Shown: one piece after another, positions 51,750 through 60,507 of the stretch | Layout of the letters: each line of letters begins with the position of its first letter | Position numbering within the stretch: position 1 is the first letter of the stretch | Origin: JBHGAV01 sp041946685 | Lineage (GTDB): Bacteria; Acidobacteriota; Terriglobia; Bryobacterales; Bryobacteraceae | Reading direction: 5' to 3' | Length of the DNA stretch: 64,000 bases | Assembly (NCBI GenBank): GCA_041946685.1 | Contig: JBHGAV010000005.1 | Location: 1 to 64,000 of the forward strand | Program-made: the position numbers and the translations under genes | Notes under the pieces: generated by a model | Seen by the model: the letters and a program-made list of their open reading frames with translations, nothing else | Databases searched by the model: none | What the model was told of the DNA's origin: nothing

Positions 51750-52607
51750 ATGAGGACAGTCGCAATAGTCGGAGTCGGATTGATCGGTGGGTCGTTCGCC
51801 CTGGCCCTGCGCAAAGCCGGCTTCAAGGGACGGATCATCGGAGTCAGCTCTCCGAGGACCATCGAGGCGGCGCTGGCCGCCGAGGTCGTCGATGAAGGCT
51901 TGCCGCTCGACCAGGCGGTGCCCCGAGCCGACCTGGTATACCTGTCGCAGCCGATCAGCGGAATTCTCAAGACTCTCGGGGAGCTTGATCCTCTGCTGCG
52001 CGAAGGTGCGCTGGTAACGGATGCCGGAAGCACCAAGGGGGACATTGCCGCCGCAGCGGCTCGATCCGTCACTCGCGCTCAGTTTCTGGGAGGACATCCC
52101 ATGGCCGGGAAGGAAACGCGCGGCGTCCAGGAATCGGACCCGAACCTGTTCGCCGGCCGGACCTACGTGCTGACGCCGCAGGGGCCGGAGGACATGGAAA
52201 CGCCCGCCGCCCAGGAGTTTCTAGACTGGATCAGGCGAATCGGAGGCGTGCCCGTCTTTCTCAACCCTGAAGAGCACGACCGGGTGGTTTCCTGGACCTC
52301 GCACCTGCCGCAACTGGCCTCGACGGCGCTGGCCGCGGCGATGGCGCGGCGCCTGGGAACAGAGGGATATGGCCGGGTCGCGGGACCGGGGCTCAGAGAC
52401 ATGACACGGCTGGCGAGCAGCTCTTACGACATCTGGCGCGACATCCTGACCACCAACGCTCCTCGCATCGAGCGCGCGCTGGACGAGTACATTTCCGAGC
52501 TTCAGGACATCCGTGCGCGGCTCCGGGAGCAGGCCATGTCGCAGGAATTTGAAATGGGAGCAGACTTTGCCGCGCGCCTGCGCCGCAAAGAGGAGGAGAA
52601 CGCCTGA
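51750..52607 (+). CDS. tyrA: Prephenate dehydrogenase
   Basis: An NAD(P)-dependent oxidoreductase of the tyrosine pathway. The 285 aa protein has the Rossmann motif VAIVGVGLIGGSFALAL, DAGSTKGDIAAAA, GGHPMAGKETRGVQESD and SHLPQLASTALAA with the catalytic His. It ends with GPGLRDMTRLASSSYDIWRD. The ATG at 51750 is 5 nt after the aroF stop. It overlaps the aldo/keto reductase by one base (TGATG). Confidence 0.95.
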   Translation: MRTVAIVGVGLIGGSFALALRKAGFKGRIIGVSSPRTIEAALAAEVVDEGLPLDQAVPRADLVYLSQPISGILKTLGELDPLLREGALVTDAGSTKGDIAAAAARSVTRAQFLGGHPMAGKETRGVQESDPNLFAGRTYVLTPQGPEDMETPAAQEFLDWIRRIGGVPVFLNPEEHDRVVSWTSHLPQLASTALAAAMARRLGTEGYGRVAGPGLRDMTRLASSSYDIWRDILTTNAPRIERALDEYISELQDIRARLREQAMSQEFEMGADFAARLRRKEEENA

Positions 52608-53590
52608 TGAAGTACCGACCGCTGGGACGGACCGGATGGGATGTGAGCGAGATCAGCTTCGGGGCCTGGGCCATCGGCCATGCCTGGGGGCATGTGGATG
52701 ACCGCGAATCCATGGCTGCCCTGCACAGAGCCATCGACTTGGGGGTGAACTTCATCGACACGGCCGACGTGTACGGTGCGGGCAAGAGCGAGCGCCTCAT
52801 CGGCAGGTTGCTCAAGGAGCGCCGGGAGACCATTTACGTCGCCACCAAGATGGGGCGCCGCCTTTCGCCGCACACGGCCGCGGGCTACAACGCGGCCAAC
52901 TTCGCCGGCTTCGTGGAGGACAGCCTGCGCAATCTCCAGGTGGACTGCCTCGACCTGATCCAGCTTCACTGCCCGCCGACCGAAACCTACCGGATGCCGG
53001 AGACCTTCGACGCGCTGGACGGCCTGGTGCGCCAGGGCAAGATCCGCTACTACGGCGTCAGCGTCGAGACAGTCGAGGAGGCGCTCCTGGCGATCGAGTA
53101 CCCGAACGTACAGAGCGTCCAGATCATCTTCAACATTTTCCGGCCCCGGCCCGCCGAGGTCTTCTTCCCCAAGGCGAAAGAGCGGCGTGTCGGCATCCTG
53201 GCGCGTGTTCCGCTGGCCAGCGGCCTGCTCTCTGGCAAAATGAGCACAAGTTCCGTGTTTCCAGAGAATGACCACCGAAACTTCAACCGTTACGGCAAGT
53301 CCTTCGACGTCGGCGAGACCTTCAGCGGCGTGGATTTCGAGGAGGGCTTGCAGGCGGTGGAAGAGATTAGGGCCATCCTGCCTCCCGGCTGGAGCATGCC
53401 GCAGCTCGCCCTGCGCTGGATCCTGATGTTCGACGCAGTCACCTGCGCCATCCCCGGGGCCAAGCGTCCGTCGCAAGTGGAAGATAACATGGCCGCATCC
53501 GGCCTCGCTCCCCTCAGCGAGGCCCAGATGCAGACGCTCGCCGGGATCTACGACAGGCGTTTTCGAGCGCAAGTCCACACGCGCTGGTAA
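52607..53590 (+). CDS. Aldo/keto reductase
   Basis: A 327 aa AKR-superfamily NADPH-dependent reductase with the TIM barrel. The catalytic tetrad can be read as Asp in NFIDTADVYG with Tyr one helix later, Lys in VATKMGRR and His in LIQLHCPPTETYRM. The substrate is not known. It ends the trp/aro operon and its start overlaps tyrA by one base, suggesting co-translation and perhaps a metabolic link to aromatic aldehydes or ketones. The C-terminal VHTRW end and the length are normal for AKRs of the YdhF/YajO type. Confidence 0.88.
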   Translation: MKYRPLGRTGWDVSEISFGAWAIGHAWGHVDDRESMAALHRAIDLGVNFIDTADVYGAGKSERLIGRLLKERRETIYVATKMGRRLSPHTAAGYNAANFAGFVEDSLRNLQVDCLDLIQLHCPPTETYRMPETFDALDGLVRQGKIRYYGVSVETVEEALLAIEYPNVQSVQIIFNIFRPRPAEVFFPKAKERRVGILARVPLASGLLSGKMSTSSVFPENDHRNFNRYGKSFDVGETFSGVDFEEGLQAVEEIRAILPPGWSMPQLALRWILMFDAVTCAIPGAKRPSQVEDNMAASGLAPLSEAQMQTLAGIYDRRFRAQVHTRW

Positions 53591-53602
53591 GAACGCACAC
53601 CT

Positions 53603-53623
53603 GTGAAACCGTTTCACGGTTTC
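53603..53623. promoter_or_regulatory. Overlapping palindromes after the trp/aro operon
   Basis: GTGAAAC-C-GTTTCAC (53603-53617) is a perfect operator-like palindrome, of the type bound by LacI-family regulators. It overlaps a hairpin GAAACCG-TTTCA-CGGTTTC (53605-53623). The region lies between the AKR stop and the outer-membrane gene. It could be an operator for the second operon or a terminator for the first. Both readings rest on sequence only. Confidence 0.4.
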
Positions 53624-53688
53624 CAGAGTCCAACGCACTTGGTATCAATGGCTTAGCTTTGGCTACCCGAGTGCTCCAGCCCGTGTGC

Positions 53689-54930
53689 ATGAAACGCAGC
53701 TTCCTCATCGCGACCCTGTGGGCCGCTACCGGGCTCGCCACCGCTCAGACCGAGGTCAACGTGAACTCGCGGTACGTGGTCGAGCGGGTGGATATCGCCG
53801 GCAGCAGCAAAAACCAGATCAGCCGCGGCTTGCGGGAGGATATCGAGAACCTGGTGGGGCGCCGTCTGAACCAGGACACCCTGGGACAACTGGCGCGCCG
53901 GATGCAGAGGGAGCTGCATGCCAGGCTGGTTTCGTCCAAGCTCACCCGTGGGACGCAGCCCGAGCACGTGATCGTCCTGTTCGAAGTCAAGGGCCAGCGT
54001 CCCAGAGACAAGTTCGATCTCTCCCTGCCCAAGGGTGTCTATCACTCCAGGCAGGGATGGAGCGGTGTGCTGTCAGCGAAGTTCTCGGCAGGCGACAGCC
54101 GGTTCAACCTCGGCATTCTGAGCGACGGCGATGAGTTGACGGAACGCTACGCCGGGGTCAAGGCCGGTTATGAGCACGACCGCGTGTTCACAGACCGCGT
54201 GCGCCTGGGCTTTCAGTTCGCCAGCTACCACCAGCAATGGTCGAGGCAGACGCTTTCCGCCCTGACGGCCGAGCCGGACGTCCCCGGAATCTACCGCACC
54301 CGGCAGGAGTTCGCCCCCTCGGTCACGCTGGTGTTGGCCGAGCCGCTGACCTTGACCGCCGGCACTTCATTTCAGCGCTTTCAGACTCAGTCTCCGGCCG
54401 CGCATACCGAGGCCTCCAACGCCGTGACGTCAACTCTGCGCTACGCGCGACGGTTGGAGGATGCCCATGGCAACAAGCACGAGCTTGAAGCAGGTTACAG
54501 CCTGCGCGCGGCCACCAAGACCCTCGATTCAGATTACGCATACGCCCGCTATCGGCTGGACGCCGGCTACGTCTACCGCCGCGGGCGTCAGCAGATCGAT
54601 CTGAGCTTCCTCGCGGGCCATGTGTCGGGCAGCCCGCCCTTGTTCGAGCGCTTCGTCCTGGGCAACTCCTCGACGCTGCGGGGCTGGAGCAAGTTCGATG
54701 TGGCCCCCCTGGGATCCACCGGCGTGGCGCACGGCTCGCTTGGATACAGCTATCGAGGGTGCCGGGTTTTCTACGACGCAGGCGCTCTGTGGAATGAGAA
54801 CCAGAGCGGCGACACCAGGCACTCACTCGGCGTGGGGTACGGCGCGAAGGGTGGTTTCTTCCTGGCTCTCGCGTTTCCGGTGAAGTCCGGCCGGGCCCAA
54901 CCGGTGTTTATGGCAGGCGTGGCCTACTAG
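53689..54930 (+). CDS. Outer-membrane Omp85/BamA-like beta-barrel protein
   Basis: A 413 aa exported protein with a signal peptide (SFLIATLWAATGLATAQ). An N-terminal POTRA-like part (about residues 30-110; YVVERVDIAGSSKNQISRGL) is followed by a beta-barrel. The surface-antigen motif is RFVLGNSSTLRGWSKFDVAPL, and VFYDAGALWNENQ matches the last strands. The last residue is Tyr rather than the common Phe. It is smaller than BamA, more like a TamA or FhaC-like single-POTRA protein. The ATG at 53689 replaces an earlier frame start at 53659 because it directly precedes the signal peptide. Followed directly (0 nt) by DUF4390. Confidence 0.78.
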   Translation: MKRSFLIATLWAATGLATAQTEVNVNSRYVVERVDIAGSSKNQISRGLREDIENLVGRRLNQDTLGQLARRMQRELHARLVSSKLTRGTQPEHVIVLFEVKGQRPRDKFDLSLPKGVYHSRQGWSGVLSAKFSAGDSRFNLGILSDGDELTERYAGVKAGYEHDRVFTDRVRLGFQFASYHQQWSRQTLSALTAEPDVPGIYRTRQEFAPSVTLVLAEPLTLTAGTSFQRFQTQSPAAHTEASNAVTSTLRYARRLEDAHGNKHELEAGYSLRAATKTLDSDYAYARYRLDAGYVYRRGRQQIDLSFLAGHVSGSPPLFERFVLGNSSTLRGWSKFDVAPLGSTGVAHGSLGYSYRGCRVFYDAGALWNENQSGDTRHSLGVGYGAKGGFFLALAFPVKSGRAQPVFMAGVAY

Positions 54931-55518
54931 ATGCCCACGGCGAAGCGGTTCCCCAGTCGATGGTGGGCGGCCGCGGTCCTGCTGGCGGCAGCGGCAGGGC
55001 CCCTGGATGCCCAGCCGCTACAGGTGCGGGCTGAACCGGGCAGGATTCGTGTGTCCCCCTCCAAACCCCAGTTTCTTGAGGGCAGGGTCCTGGACCGCCT
55101 GCACAACGGCGCCACGGTGGTCTTCGCCGTCCAATTGACTCTGCTGACGGGCTCACGAGGGGCGACTCTGGCGCGCGTGGCCGGCCGCTTTGCCCTCAGT
55201 TACGACATCTGGGAGGAGAAGTATGCCGTCACGCGGCTCGCCACTCCCCGCAAGAGGATCTCCCACGTCTCCGCCGGGGAGGCCGAGGCCTGGTGCCTGG
55301 ACAACCTGATCCTCACCGACGCCGGGCTCTCTCCGGATTCCGCCTTTTGGATAAGATTGGAGGTGCGTGCGGAACAGCCGGAGGAGGCATCGTCTCCCGG
55401 AGAGGAGACGGGCGTAACGCTCGCCCGGCTGGTGGAGATGTTCAGCCGATCCCAGGGAAACGGGGAGAGCGGCAGGCGCGCGGAAGCCGGACCGTTCCGC
55501 TTGAAGGACCTTCGGTAG
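54931..55518 (+). CDS. DUF4390 exported protein
   Basis: A 195 aa protein with a signal peptide (WWAAAVLLAAAAGPLDAQ). The core has beta strands such as FLEGRVLDRLHNGATVVFAV, FALSYDIWEEKYAVTRLA and DSAFWIRLEVRAEQP, matching DUF4390 as found beside NtrY-type kinases in Proteobacteria and Acidobacteria. Its function is not known. It starts on the base after the previous stop. The kinase starts 30 nt later, so it may be the periplasmic partner of that sensor. Confidence 0.78.
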   Translation: MPTAKRFPSRWWAAAVLLAAAAGPLDAQPLQVRAEPGRIRVSPSKPQFLEGRVLDRLHNGATVVFAVQLTLLTGSRGATLARVAGRFALSYDIWEEKYAVTRLATPRKRISHVSAGEAEAWCLDNLILTDAGLSPDSAFWIRLEVRAEQPEEASSPGEETGVTLARLVEMFSRSQGNGESGRRAEAGPFRLKDLR

Positions 55519-55548
55519 CATCGGGCTGGATTCGCCCGGTCAATCGGT

Positions 55549-56955
55549 ATGAAGCGGCTGCGTGACAGGCTCATCGTGTTGTTCCTCCTGGGCACGCTGG
55601 TCCCGCTGGCGGCAACCCTTTGGCTGACAACCTCCCTCCTAGACCGCAGTCTGCGCTACGCCACGACGCAGGAACTCGACGAGATATCGCGGGCGCTGGA
55701 GAAGACCGGCCGCGAGTACTATCAGCTTTCCCGCGAGAGCCTCAAGCGGGAAGCCGAGGCCGGCCATCTCCCGCCGGAGCGATACACGGCCGCAACCATC
55801 GCCGAGTGGCCGGAACCGGTACGGCAGTTCTGGGAAAGCGGCCAGGAAGAGCGCTTTTATCTTTCCGGAGCCGACGGGGACCGGTTGAACTACCTGGCGA
55901 GGCGCGGCGATCGTGTGCTGGCTTGGTCGCGCTCCCTAGGATCCGTCGCGATGGAGCGGCTCCGGGACCAATATCAGGGCGCACGCGAGGTAGTGGACGC
56001 CGGCAGCAGCCGCGACCTGCGCCGCGGTTTTATCCTCACCTTCCTGGTCCTGGCGTTGGGCACGTGGGTCCTGGCGCTGGCCCTGCTGGTGTTCTTCACC
56101 GCGCGCGTCAGCCGGCCGATCCATTCGCTCACCGAAGGACTCTCGCGGCTGGCGTCGGGCGACCTGGCGGCGCGCGTCGCAACAGACCGCGACGACGAGG
56201 TGGGCCGCGCCATTCAGGCCTTCAACCACATGGCGGAGCAACTGGAGAGCCAGCGGGCGCGCCTGGTGTACCTGACCCAACTGGCAAGCTGGCAGACCCT
56301 GGCCCGAAAGATGGCGCACGAGCTGAAGAACTCGCTCACGCCGATTCGTCTGACGATGGAGGAGATGCAGGCCCGCGCGGGAGAAGCCGATGGCGCCTTT
56401 CCCATCCAGGCGGCGGAAATCGTGATCGACGAGGTGGACAGCCTCGAGCGCCGGGTGCGCGCCTTCTCCGAATTTGCAGCCGAACCCCCGATCCGTCCCC
56501 AGGCGCTCGACCTCAACGCGCAGATCGAGGAGCGCACGGCATTCCTTCGGGCCGCGCACCCCGAGGTCGTCTACGAGCAACGCCTCACGCCGGGCCTGCC
56601 TCCGGCCCATGCCGACGCGGACCTGGTCAGGGGCATTCTGACAAACCTGATGGAGAATGCCGCCGAGGCCGCCGGTGCGGGCGGCAGAGTGCTCATTGCC
56701 ACCCTGACGGCGGAGGGGAAGCTGGCCGTAGAAGTGCACGACTCCGGCCCCGGCCTGAGCGAGCCGGCACGGAAGTCGCTGTTTGAGCCGACGATATCCT
56801 TCAAGAAACACGGGATGGGCCTGGGGTTGTCCATCGCCCGTAAGAGCGCCCTGCTGGCGGGCGGTGATATCTTGCTCGTGAAGGGAGAACTGGGCGGCGC
56901 GGGTTTCCGCGTCGTGCTGCCTCAACATGCCGCGGAACCGCATCCTGATCGTTGA
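55549..56955 (+). CDS. NtrY-like sensor histidine kinase
   Basis: A 468 aa inner-membrane kinase. Two helices (about residues 8-28 and 161-184) flank a 130-residue periplasmic sensor region. A HAMP domain follows (about 185-235; SRPIHSLTEGLSRLASGDLA). The DHp helix has the H box KMAHELKNSLTPIRL with His257. The HATPase domain has the N box LTNLMENAAEAAGA, G1 VHDSGPGLSE, and G2 KHGMGLGLSIARKSA. It is orthodox. The partner regulator starts inside its 3' end with 29 nt overlap. Confidence 0.88.
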   Translation: MKRLRDRLIVLFLLGTLVPLAATLWLTTSLLDRSLRYATTQELDEISRALEKTGREYYQLSRESLKREAEAGHLPPERYTAATIAEWPEPVRQFWESGQEERFYLSGADGDRLNYLARRGDRVLAWSRSLGSVAMERLRDQYQGAREVVDAGSSRDLRRGFILTFLVLALGTWVLALALLVFFTARVSRPIHSLTEGLSRLASGDLAARVATDRDDEVGRAIQAFNHMAEQLESQRARLVYLTQLASWQTLARKMAHELKNSLTPIRLTMEEMQARAGEADGAFPIQAAEIVIDEVDSLERRVRAFSEFAAEPPIRPQALDLNAQIEERTAFLRAAHPEVVYEQRLTPGLPPAHADADLVRGILTNLMENAAEAAGAGGRVLIATLTAEGKLAVEVHDSGPGLSEPARKSLFEPTISFKKHGMGLGLSIARKSALLAGGDILLVKGELGGAGFRVVLPQHAAEPHPDR

Positions 56956-58261
56956 CGACGAGGAGAACATCGGGCGATCGCTCCGGCTGATCCTGGAGCG
57001 CGAGGGGTACGACGTCTCCGTGTGCCGGTCGGCCGCCGAATGCCGCGCCCATCCCGAGACCCCCAGGGCGAGTCTGTTCCTGCTCGATGTGCGCCTGCCG
57101 GACGGCAACGGTATCGACCTGCTGCGCGAGCTCGACTCAGCGCGGGACGGGAGCGTGGCCGCGGTGATGATCTCGGGGCACGGCTCAATCGGCGAAGCGG
57201 TGGAAGCGACCCGTGTGGGCGCGTTCGATTTTCTGGAGAAACCCCTCAGCCGCGAGAGGGTGCTGCTTGCGGTGAAAAACGCCCTGGAGCAGGCGGGTCT
57301 GCGCCAGGAGAACGAGCGTCTGCGCGAAATGGCAGGGCGGTCGGCGGAGATGATCGGCCCGAGCTCCGCGTTTCAGCATGCGGTGGAGCAGGCGGCGATG
57401 GCCGCCCGGTCGGACGCGCGTGTGCTGCTGATCGGCGAGTCGGGGACCGGCAAAGAGCTGCTGGCAACGCACATCCACCGTCTGAGTCCTTTCGCTTCCG
57501 GGCCGTTTGTGAAGGTCAACTGCGCCGCCATCCCCACCGAGTTGCTGGAAAGCGAGCTATTCGGCCACGAGAAGGGCGCGTTCACCGGCGCGGCCGGCTT
57601 GCGCCGCGGCAAGTTCGACCTGGCCGACGGAGGGACCATCTTCCTGGATGAAGTCGGCGACCTGCATCCGGCCTCGCAGGCGAAGCTGCTGCGCGTGCTC
57701 CAGGAGGGCGAGTTTCACCGGGTGGGCGGAGAGCAACTGATCCGCGTGACGGTGCGGGTGATCTCGGCGACCAACCGCGACCTTGCCTCGCTGGTGGCCC
57801 GCCACCAGTTCCGCGAAGACCTGTACTACCGCCTCAGCGTGGTGCCCATCCGGGTGCCGCCGCTGCGCGAGCGCCCCGAGGACGTGCGCCCCCTGGCCGG
57901 GTACTTCCTCACCGAGTTCTGCGAGCGCAACAACTTCAAGCCCAAGACCCTGGACGACGATGCCGTTGCGGCGCTGGAGCGCTATCCCTGGCCTGGGAAC
58001 GTCCGCGAACTAAGAAACATCGTCGAGCGCATGGCGATCCTGACTCCCGGCCCGGTGCTGACGGTTGAGTCGGTTCCGGTGGAGTTGCGGAGCGGCCCGG
58101 CGCCGTCTTCTCTTCAACAGGCGCGCGATTCGGCCGAGCGGGAGCACCTGCTGCGAGTGCTCGAAGAAAACCGCTGGAACGTCTCGGCCGCCGCCCGCGC
58201 TCTGGGCGTGGAGCGCACAAACCTGCACAAGCGGTTGAAGGCGCTGGGGCTGAGGCGGTAG
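56927..58261 (+). CDS. NtrC/NtrX-type sigma-54 response regulator
   Basis: A 444 aa transcription activator with three domains. The receiver domain has acidic DDE residues near position 10 and the phosphoacceptor Asp54 in FLLDVRLPDGNG. The AAA+ domain has the Walker A GESGTGKELLATHIH, the sigma-54 loop GAFTGAAGLRRG, and Walker B IFLDEVGDLHPASQ with the arginine finger in REDLYYRLSVVPIRVPPLRE. The Fis-type HTH is NVSAAARALGVERTNLHKRL. It would turn on sigma-54 promoters under control of the kinase. Target genes are not evident; the Omp85-DUF4390 genes are candidates. Confidence 0.92.
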   Translation: MPRNRILIVDDEENIGRSLRLILEREGYDVSVCRSAAECRAHPETPRASLFLLDVRLPDGNGIDLLRELDSARDGSVAAVMISGHGSIGEAVEATRVGAFDFLEKPLSRERVLLAVKNALEQAGLRQENERLREMAGRSAEMIGPSSAFQHAVEQAAMAARSDARVLLIGESGTGKELLATHIHRLSPFASGPFVKVNCAAIPTELLESELFGHEKGAFTGAAGLRRGKFDLADGGTIFLDEVGDLHPASQAKLLRVLQEGEFHRVGGEQLIRVTVRVISATNRDLASLVARHQFREDLYYRLSVVPIRVPPLRERPEDVRPLAGYFLTEFCERNNFKPKTLDDDAVAALERYPWPGNVRELRNIVERMAILTPGPVLTVESVPVELRSGPAPSSLQQARDSAEREHLLRVLEENRWNVSAAARALGVERTNLHKRLKALGLRR

Positions 58262-58293
58262 TATCGCCTCCCTACGAAGGCGTACTGCCTCAG
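58250..58293. terminator. Large two-part hairpin between the regulator and sulfatase genes
   Basis: CTGAGGCGGTA (58250-58260) pairs with TACTGCCTCAG (58283-58293) through one G-T wobble. Inside it, CGCCT (58265-58269) pairs with AGGCG (58278-58282). The hairpin covers the stops of the two convergent genes and likely serves as a bidirectional terminator. No T tract follows. Confidence 0.5.
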
Positions 58294-59588
58294 ATCGCGG
58301 TCTCGCGCCACTGGCGGAGGGATTCGGCGAGCGAATTGCGAACGGTCAGGAACTGGGCGTTTTCGTACTGGTTCACGCGCTCCCGCGCGTCCTGGCGGAG
58401 ATCGTAAAGCTCGTTGGGCCCGGCGCCGGCATTCCGGAGCACCAACTTGAAGCGGAGATCACGGGCCATCTCCGTGTTGCCGTACGACCCGAAAACCAGG
58501 TTGCGCCACGGCTGCTTCCGCGGCATCGGCTGGCCCAGCGCGATCGGGGCGTAGCTGCGGCCACACAGGCGGGCCGACGAAGGCAGGAACAAGCGCGTCA
58601 CCTCGCAAAGCGAGGCTGCCAGGTCGTAGGAGCTGGTCAGCTCCGTGCGGACGCCCTCCACCGGCGCCTTGCCCGGCCAGTTCCAGATCATGGGTGTCTC
58701 GACGCTCTCGGCGAACATGTTGATGGGATCGGAGGCGCGGCCCGCCCCCCAGAGCCCGTGCCGGCCCCCCAGCGAGCCCGCCGTTGACGTGAAGATCACC
58801 AGGGTGTCGTCGCGCAGGCCGCGCTTGTCGAGCACGGCGGTCAGGGGTGGAATCTGGTCGTCCAGGGCGCTCAGCGCGGCGGCGTATTTCCGCAGGCTGC
58901 CCACCGTGTCCTTCAGGTATTCCCTGCCCTGGGCGGCGTTGGGCGCCGCGGGCAGCCATCCCAAGGTCTCAAAGCCGGTCCTGGCGTATAACTCGTAGTA
59001 CTTCTGCGGGAGGCCTTCGTACGGGGCTCGCGGCTCCAGGTGGCTGACCACCAAGAAGAAAGGCTGACCCGGCTTCTGCGCGTTCAGGAACTGGACCGCG
59101 CTCTCGGTAACCCGCCCCGGAAGGCAGTCCTTCTCCGGCATCGCGTGCCAATACTGGAACCCGTGCTGCGGCCTGGCGGCGTCGCCCAGGTCCCACCAGC
59201 CGGCGTAGCCGCAGTTGTACCCCCCCTGGGCGAGGATGTCCGAAAGCATCACCTCTTTGCCGAGCGCCGAGGGAGCGTCCGCGCCGTTCAGGGTGTCGAG
59301 CACCCCGTGCTGGCGAGGAACCCGGCCGGTGAGCAGGGTCGCCCGGCTGGGCGAGCCGGCAGGGGTGCAAACCGAGTTGTACCGGATGCGCGTGCCGGAG
59401 CGCGCCAGCAGGTCGAGATTCGGCGTGCGCATCTCCCGGTTGCCGTAACAGCCAAGCATCCATGCCCCGACCTCGTCGGCCAGAATCAGAACGATGTTCG
59501 GCCTCCTGAAGGAAGCGGTGCGCTGCCCGAAGAGAGCCGGCGCGGAACCTGCCACGCCCGCGAGGAATCCACGACGCGATACACGCAT
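58290..59588 (-). CDS. Sulfatase-fold protein lacking the formylglycine and metal residues
   Basis: A 432 aa protein with a Tat-like start (MRVSRRGFLAGVAGSAP). The fold matches arylsulfatases: ILADEVGAWMLGCYGN, SRATLLTGRVPRQHGV, YDLRQDARERVNQYENA. The active-site pattern is changed at several points. The (C/S)xPSR position is Gly78 in CTPAGSPSRA. The metal-binding SDHG motif reads TSTAGSLGG, and the PHxP histidine is Arg in HLEPRAPYEG. These changes argue against normal sulfatase activity. ATG 59588 is chosen; the open frame has TTG five codons earlier. No sulfatase-maturating enzyme lies nearby. Confidence 0.72.
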   Translation of the reverse strand: MRVSRRGFLAGVAGSAPALFGQRTASFRRPNIVLILADEVGAWMLGCYGNREMRTPNLDLLARSGTRIRYNSVCTPAGSPSRATLLTGRVPRQHGVLDTLNGADAPSALGKEVMLSDILAQGGYNCGYAGWWDLGDAARPQHGFQYWHAMPEKDCLPGRVTESAVQFLNAQKPGQPFFLVVSHLEPRAPYEGLPQKYYELYARTGFETLGWLPAAPNAAQGREYLKDTVGSLRKYAAALSALDDQIPPLTAVLDKRGLRDDTLVIFTSTAGSLGGRHGLWGAGRASDPINMFAESVETPMIWNWPGKAPVEGVRTELTSSYDLAASLCEVTRLFLPSSARLCGRSYAPIALGQPMPRKQPWRNLVFGSYGNTEMARDLRFKLVLRNAGAGPNELYDLRQDARERVNQYENAQFLTVRNSLAESLRQWRETAI

Positions 59589-59630
59589 ATTCTCGTCTGC
59601 CAAAACCGTAGGGTAACCGATTCCGGCCGC

Positions 59631-60437
59631 CTATAGCACGTCGGCGAAGCCCTTCTTGAGCTGGCGGAAAAACAGGCCGCCGAGCACGAAGGTCACCACC
59701 GAGTAGACCGTCAGGATCGCCAACTCCTTCAGACTGGGGAGGCTGTAGGAGAGGAGCCTGTCCCGGTACGCGCGAACTACGTACGCCATCGGGTTGGCTT
59801 TGATCAGGAACCGGGCCCAGGAGGGATATTGTGCTTCAGTGATGAAGATAGGCGTGACCCAGAACCACAGGGTCATGATCACGACCAGCATCTGGGCCGT
59901 GTCCCGCAGGTAGACTTGGAGAGCGGCGACGATCCAGCCGAGCCCGACCGCCAGCAGCCCGATCAGAACCATGTAGATGGGCAGAAACACCAGCATGACG
60001 CTGATACGGTTAAGCCAGATGGCCACTGCCGCCACCACCAGAGCCAGGCCGATCAGGTGATGAATCAGCGATGACAGGAAGATCGACAGCGGCACGACCT
60101 CCGAAGGGAAGATGGTCTTCGTGATCAGATTGGCGTTTTCGAGAAGACACGTAGAGGACCGCTGCACCGTGTCCTGAAACAGCAGCCACGGCAAAAAGCC
60201 ACAGAACAGAAACAGGGTGTAGTTGTCGGTGACCTCGCCCGGCCCCAAAGTCATCTTGAGGCACACGTCGAAAACGAACGTCCAGCTCGCCAGCAGGACC
60301 AGCGGATGGATGACTCCCCACAGCCAGCCCGCTGCCGAGCCGACGAACCGCTTCTCAAAATCTCGCCGCACCAGTTGGAACAGGAGCGTCCTGCGCTCGA
60401 CAAGATTACCGAGAAACAAGCTTCCGGGAAAACGCAT
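59631..60437 (-). CDS. Polysaccharide/polyol-phosphate ABC-2 permease (Wzm-like)
   Basis: A 268 aa inner-membrane protein with six helices. The N-terminal motif RRDFEKRFVGSAAGWLWGVIHPLVLLAS is the ABC-2 polysaccharide-export signature (RDLK.RY..S.LG..W...NPL). Other features are ENANLITKTIFPSEVVPLS and PIFITEAQYPSWARFLIKANPM with the NP motif. The usual Wzt ATPase is not adjacent, so the gene is an orphan here. It may export O-antigen, teichoic acid or another glycan. Divergent from the PP2C gene over 70 bp. Confidence 0.82.
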   Translation of the reverse strand: MRFPGSLFLGNLVERRTLLFQLVRRDFEKRFVGSAAGWLWGVIHPLVLLASWTFVFDVCLKMTLGPGEVTDNYTLFLFCGFLPWLLFQDTVQRSSTCLLENANLITKTIFPSEVVPLSIFLSSLIHHLIGLALVVAAVAIWLNRISVMLVFLPIYMVLIGLLAVGLGWIVAALQVYLRDTAQMLVVIMTLWFWVTPIFITEAQYPSWARFLIKANPMAYVVRAYRDRLLSYSLPSLKELAILTVYSVVTFVLGGLFFRQLKKGFADVL

Positions 60438-60507
60438 GAAGTACCGGCCAGGTGCCGTGACTCGATCATGCTAACACAGACGCCGCCGATGGGAGAGAAT
60501 AGCAGTG

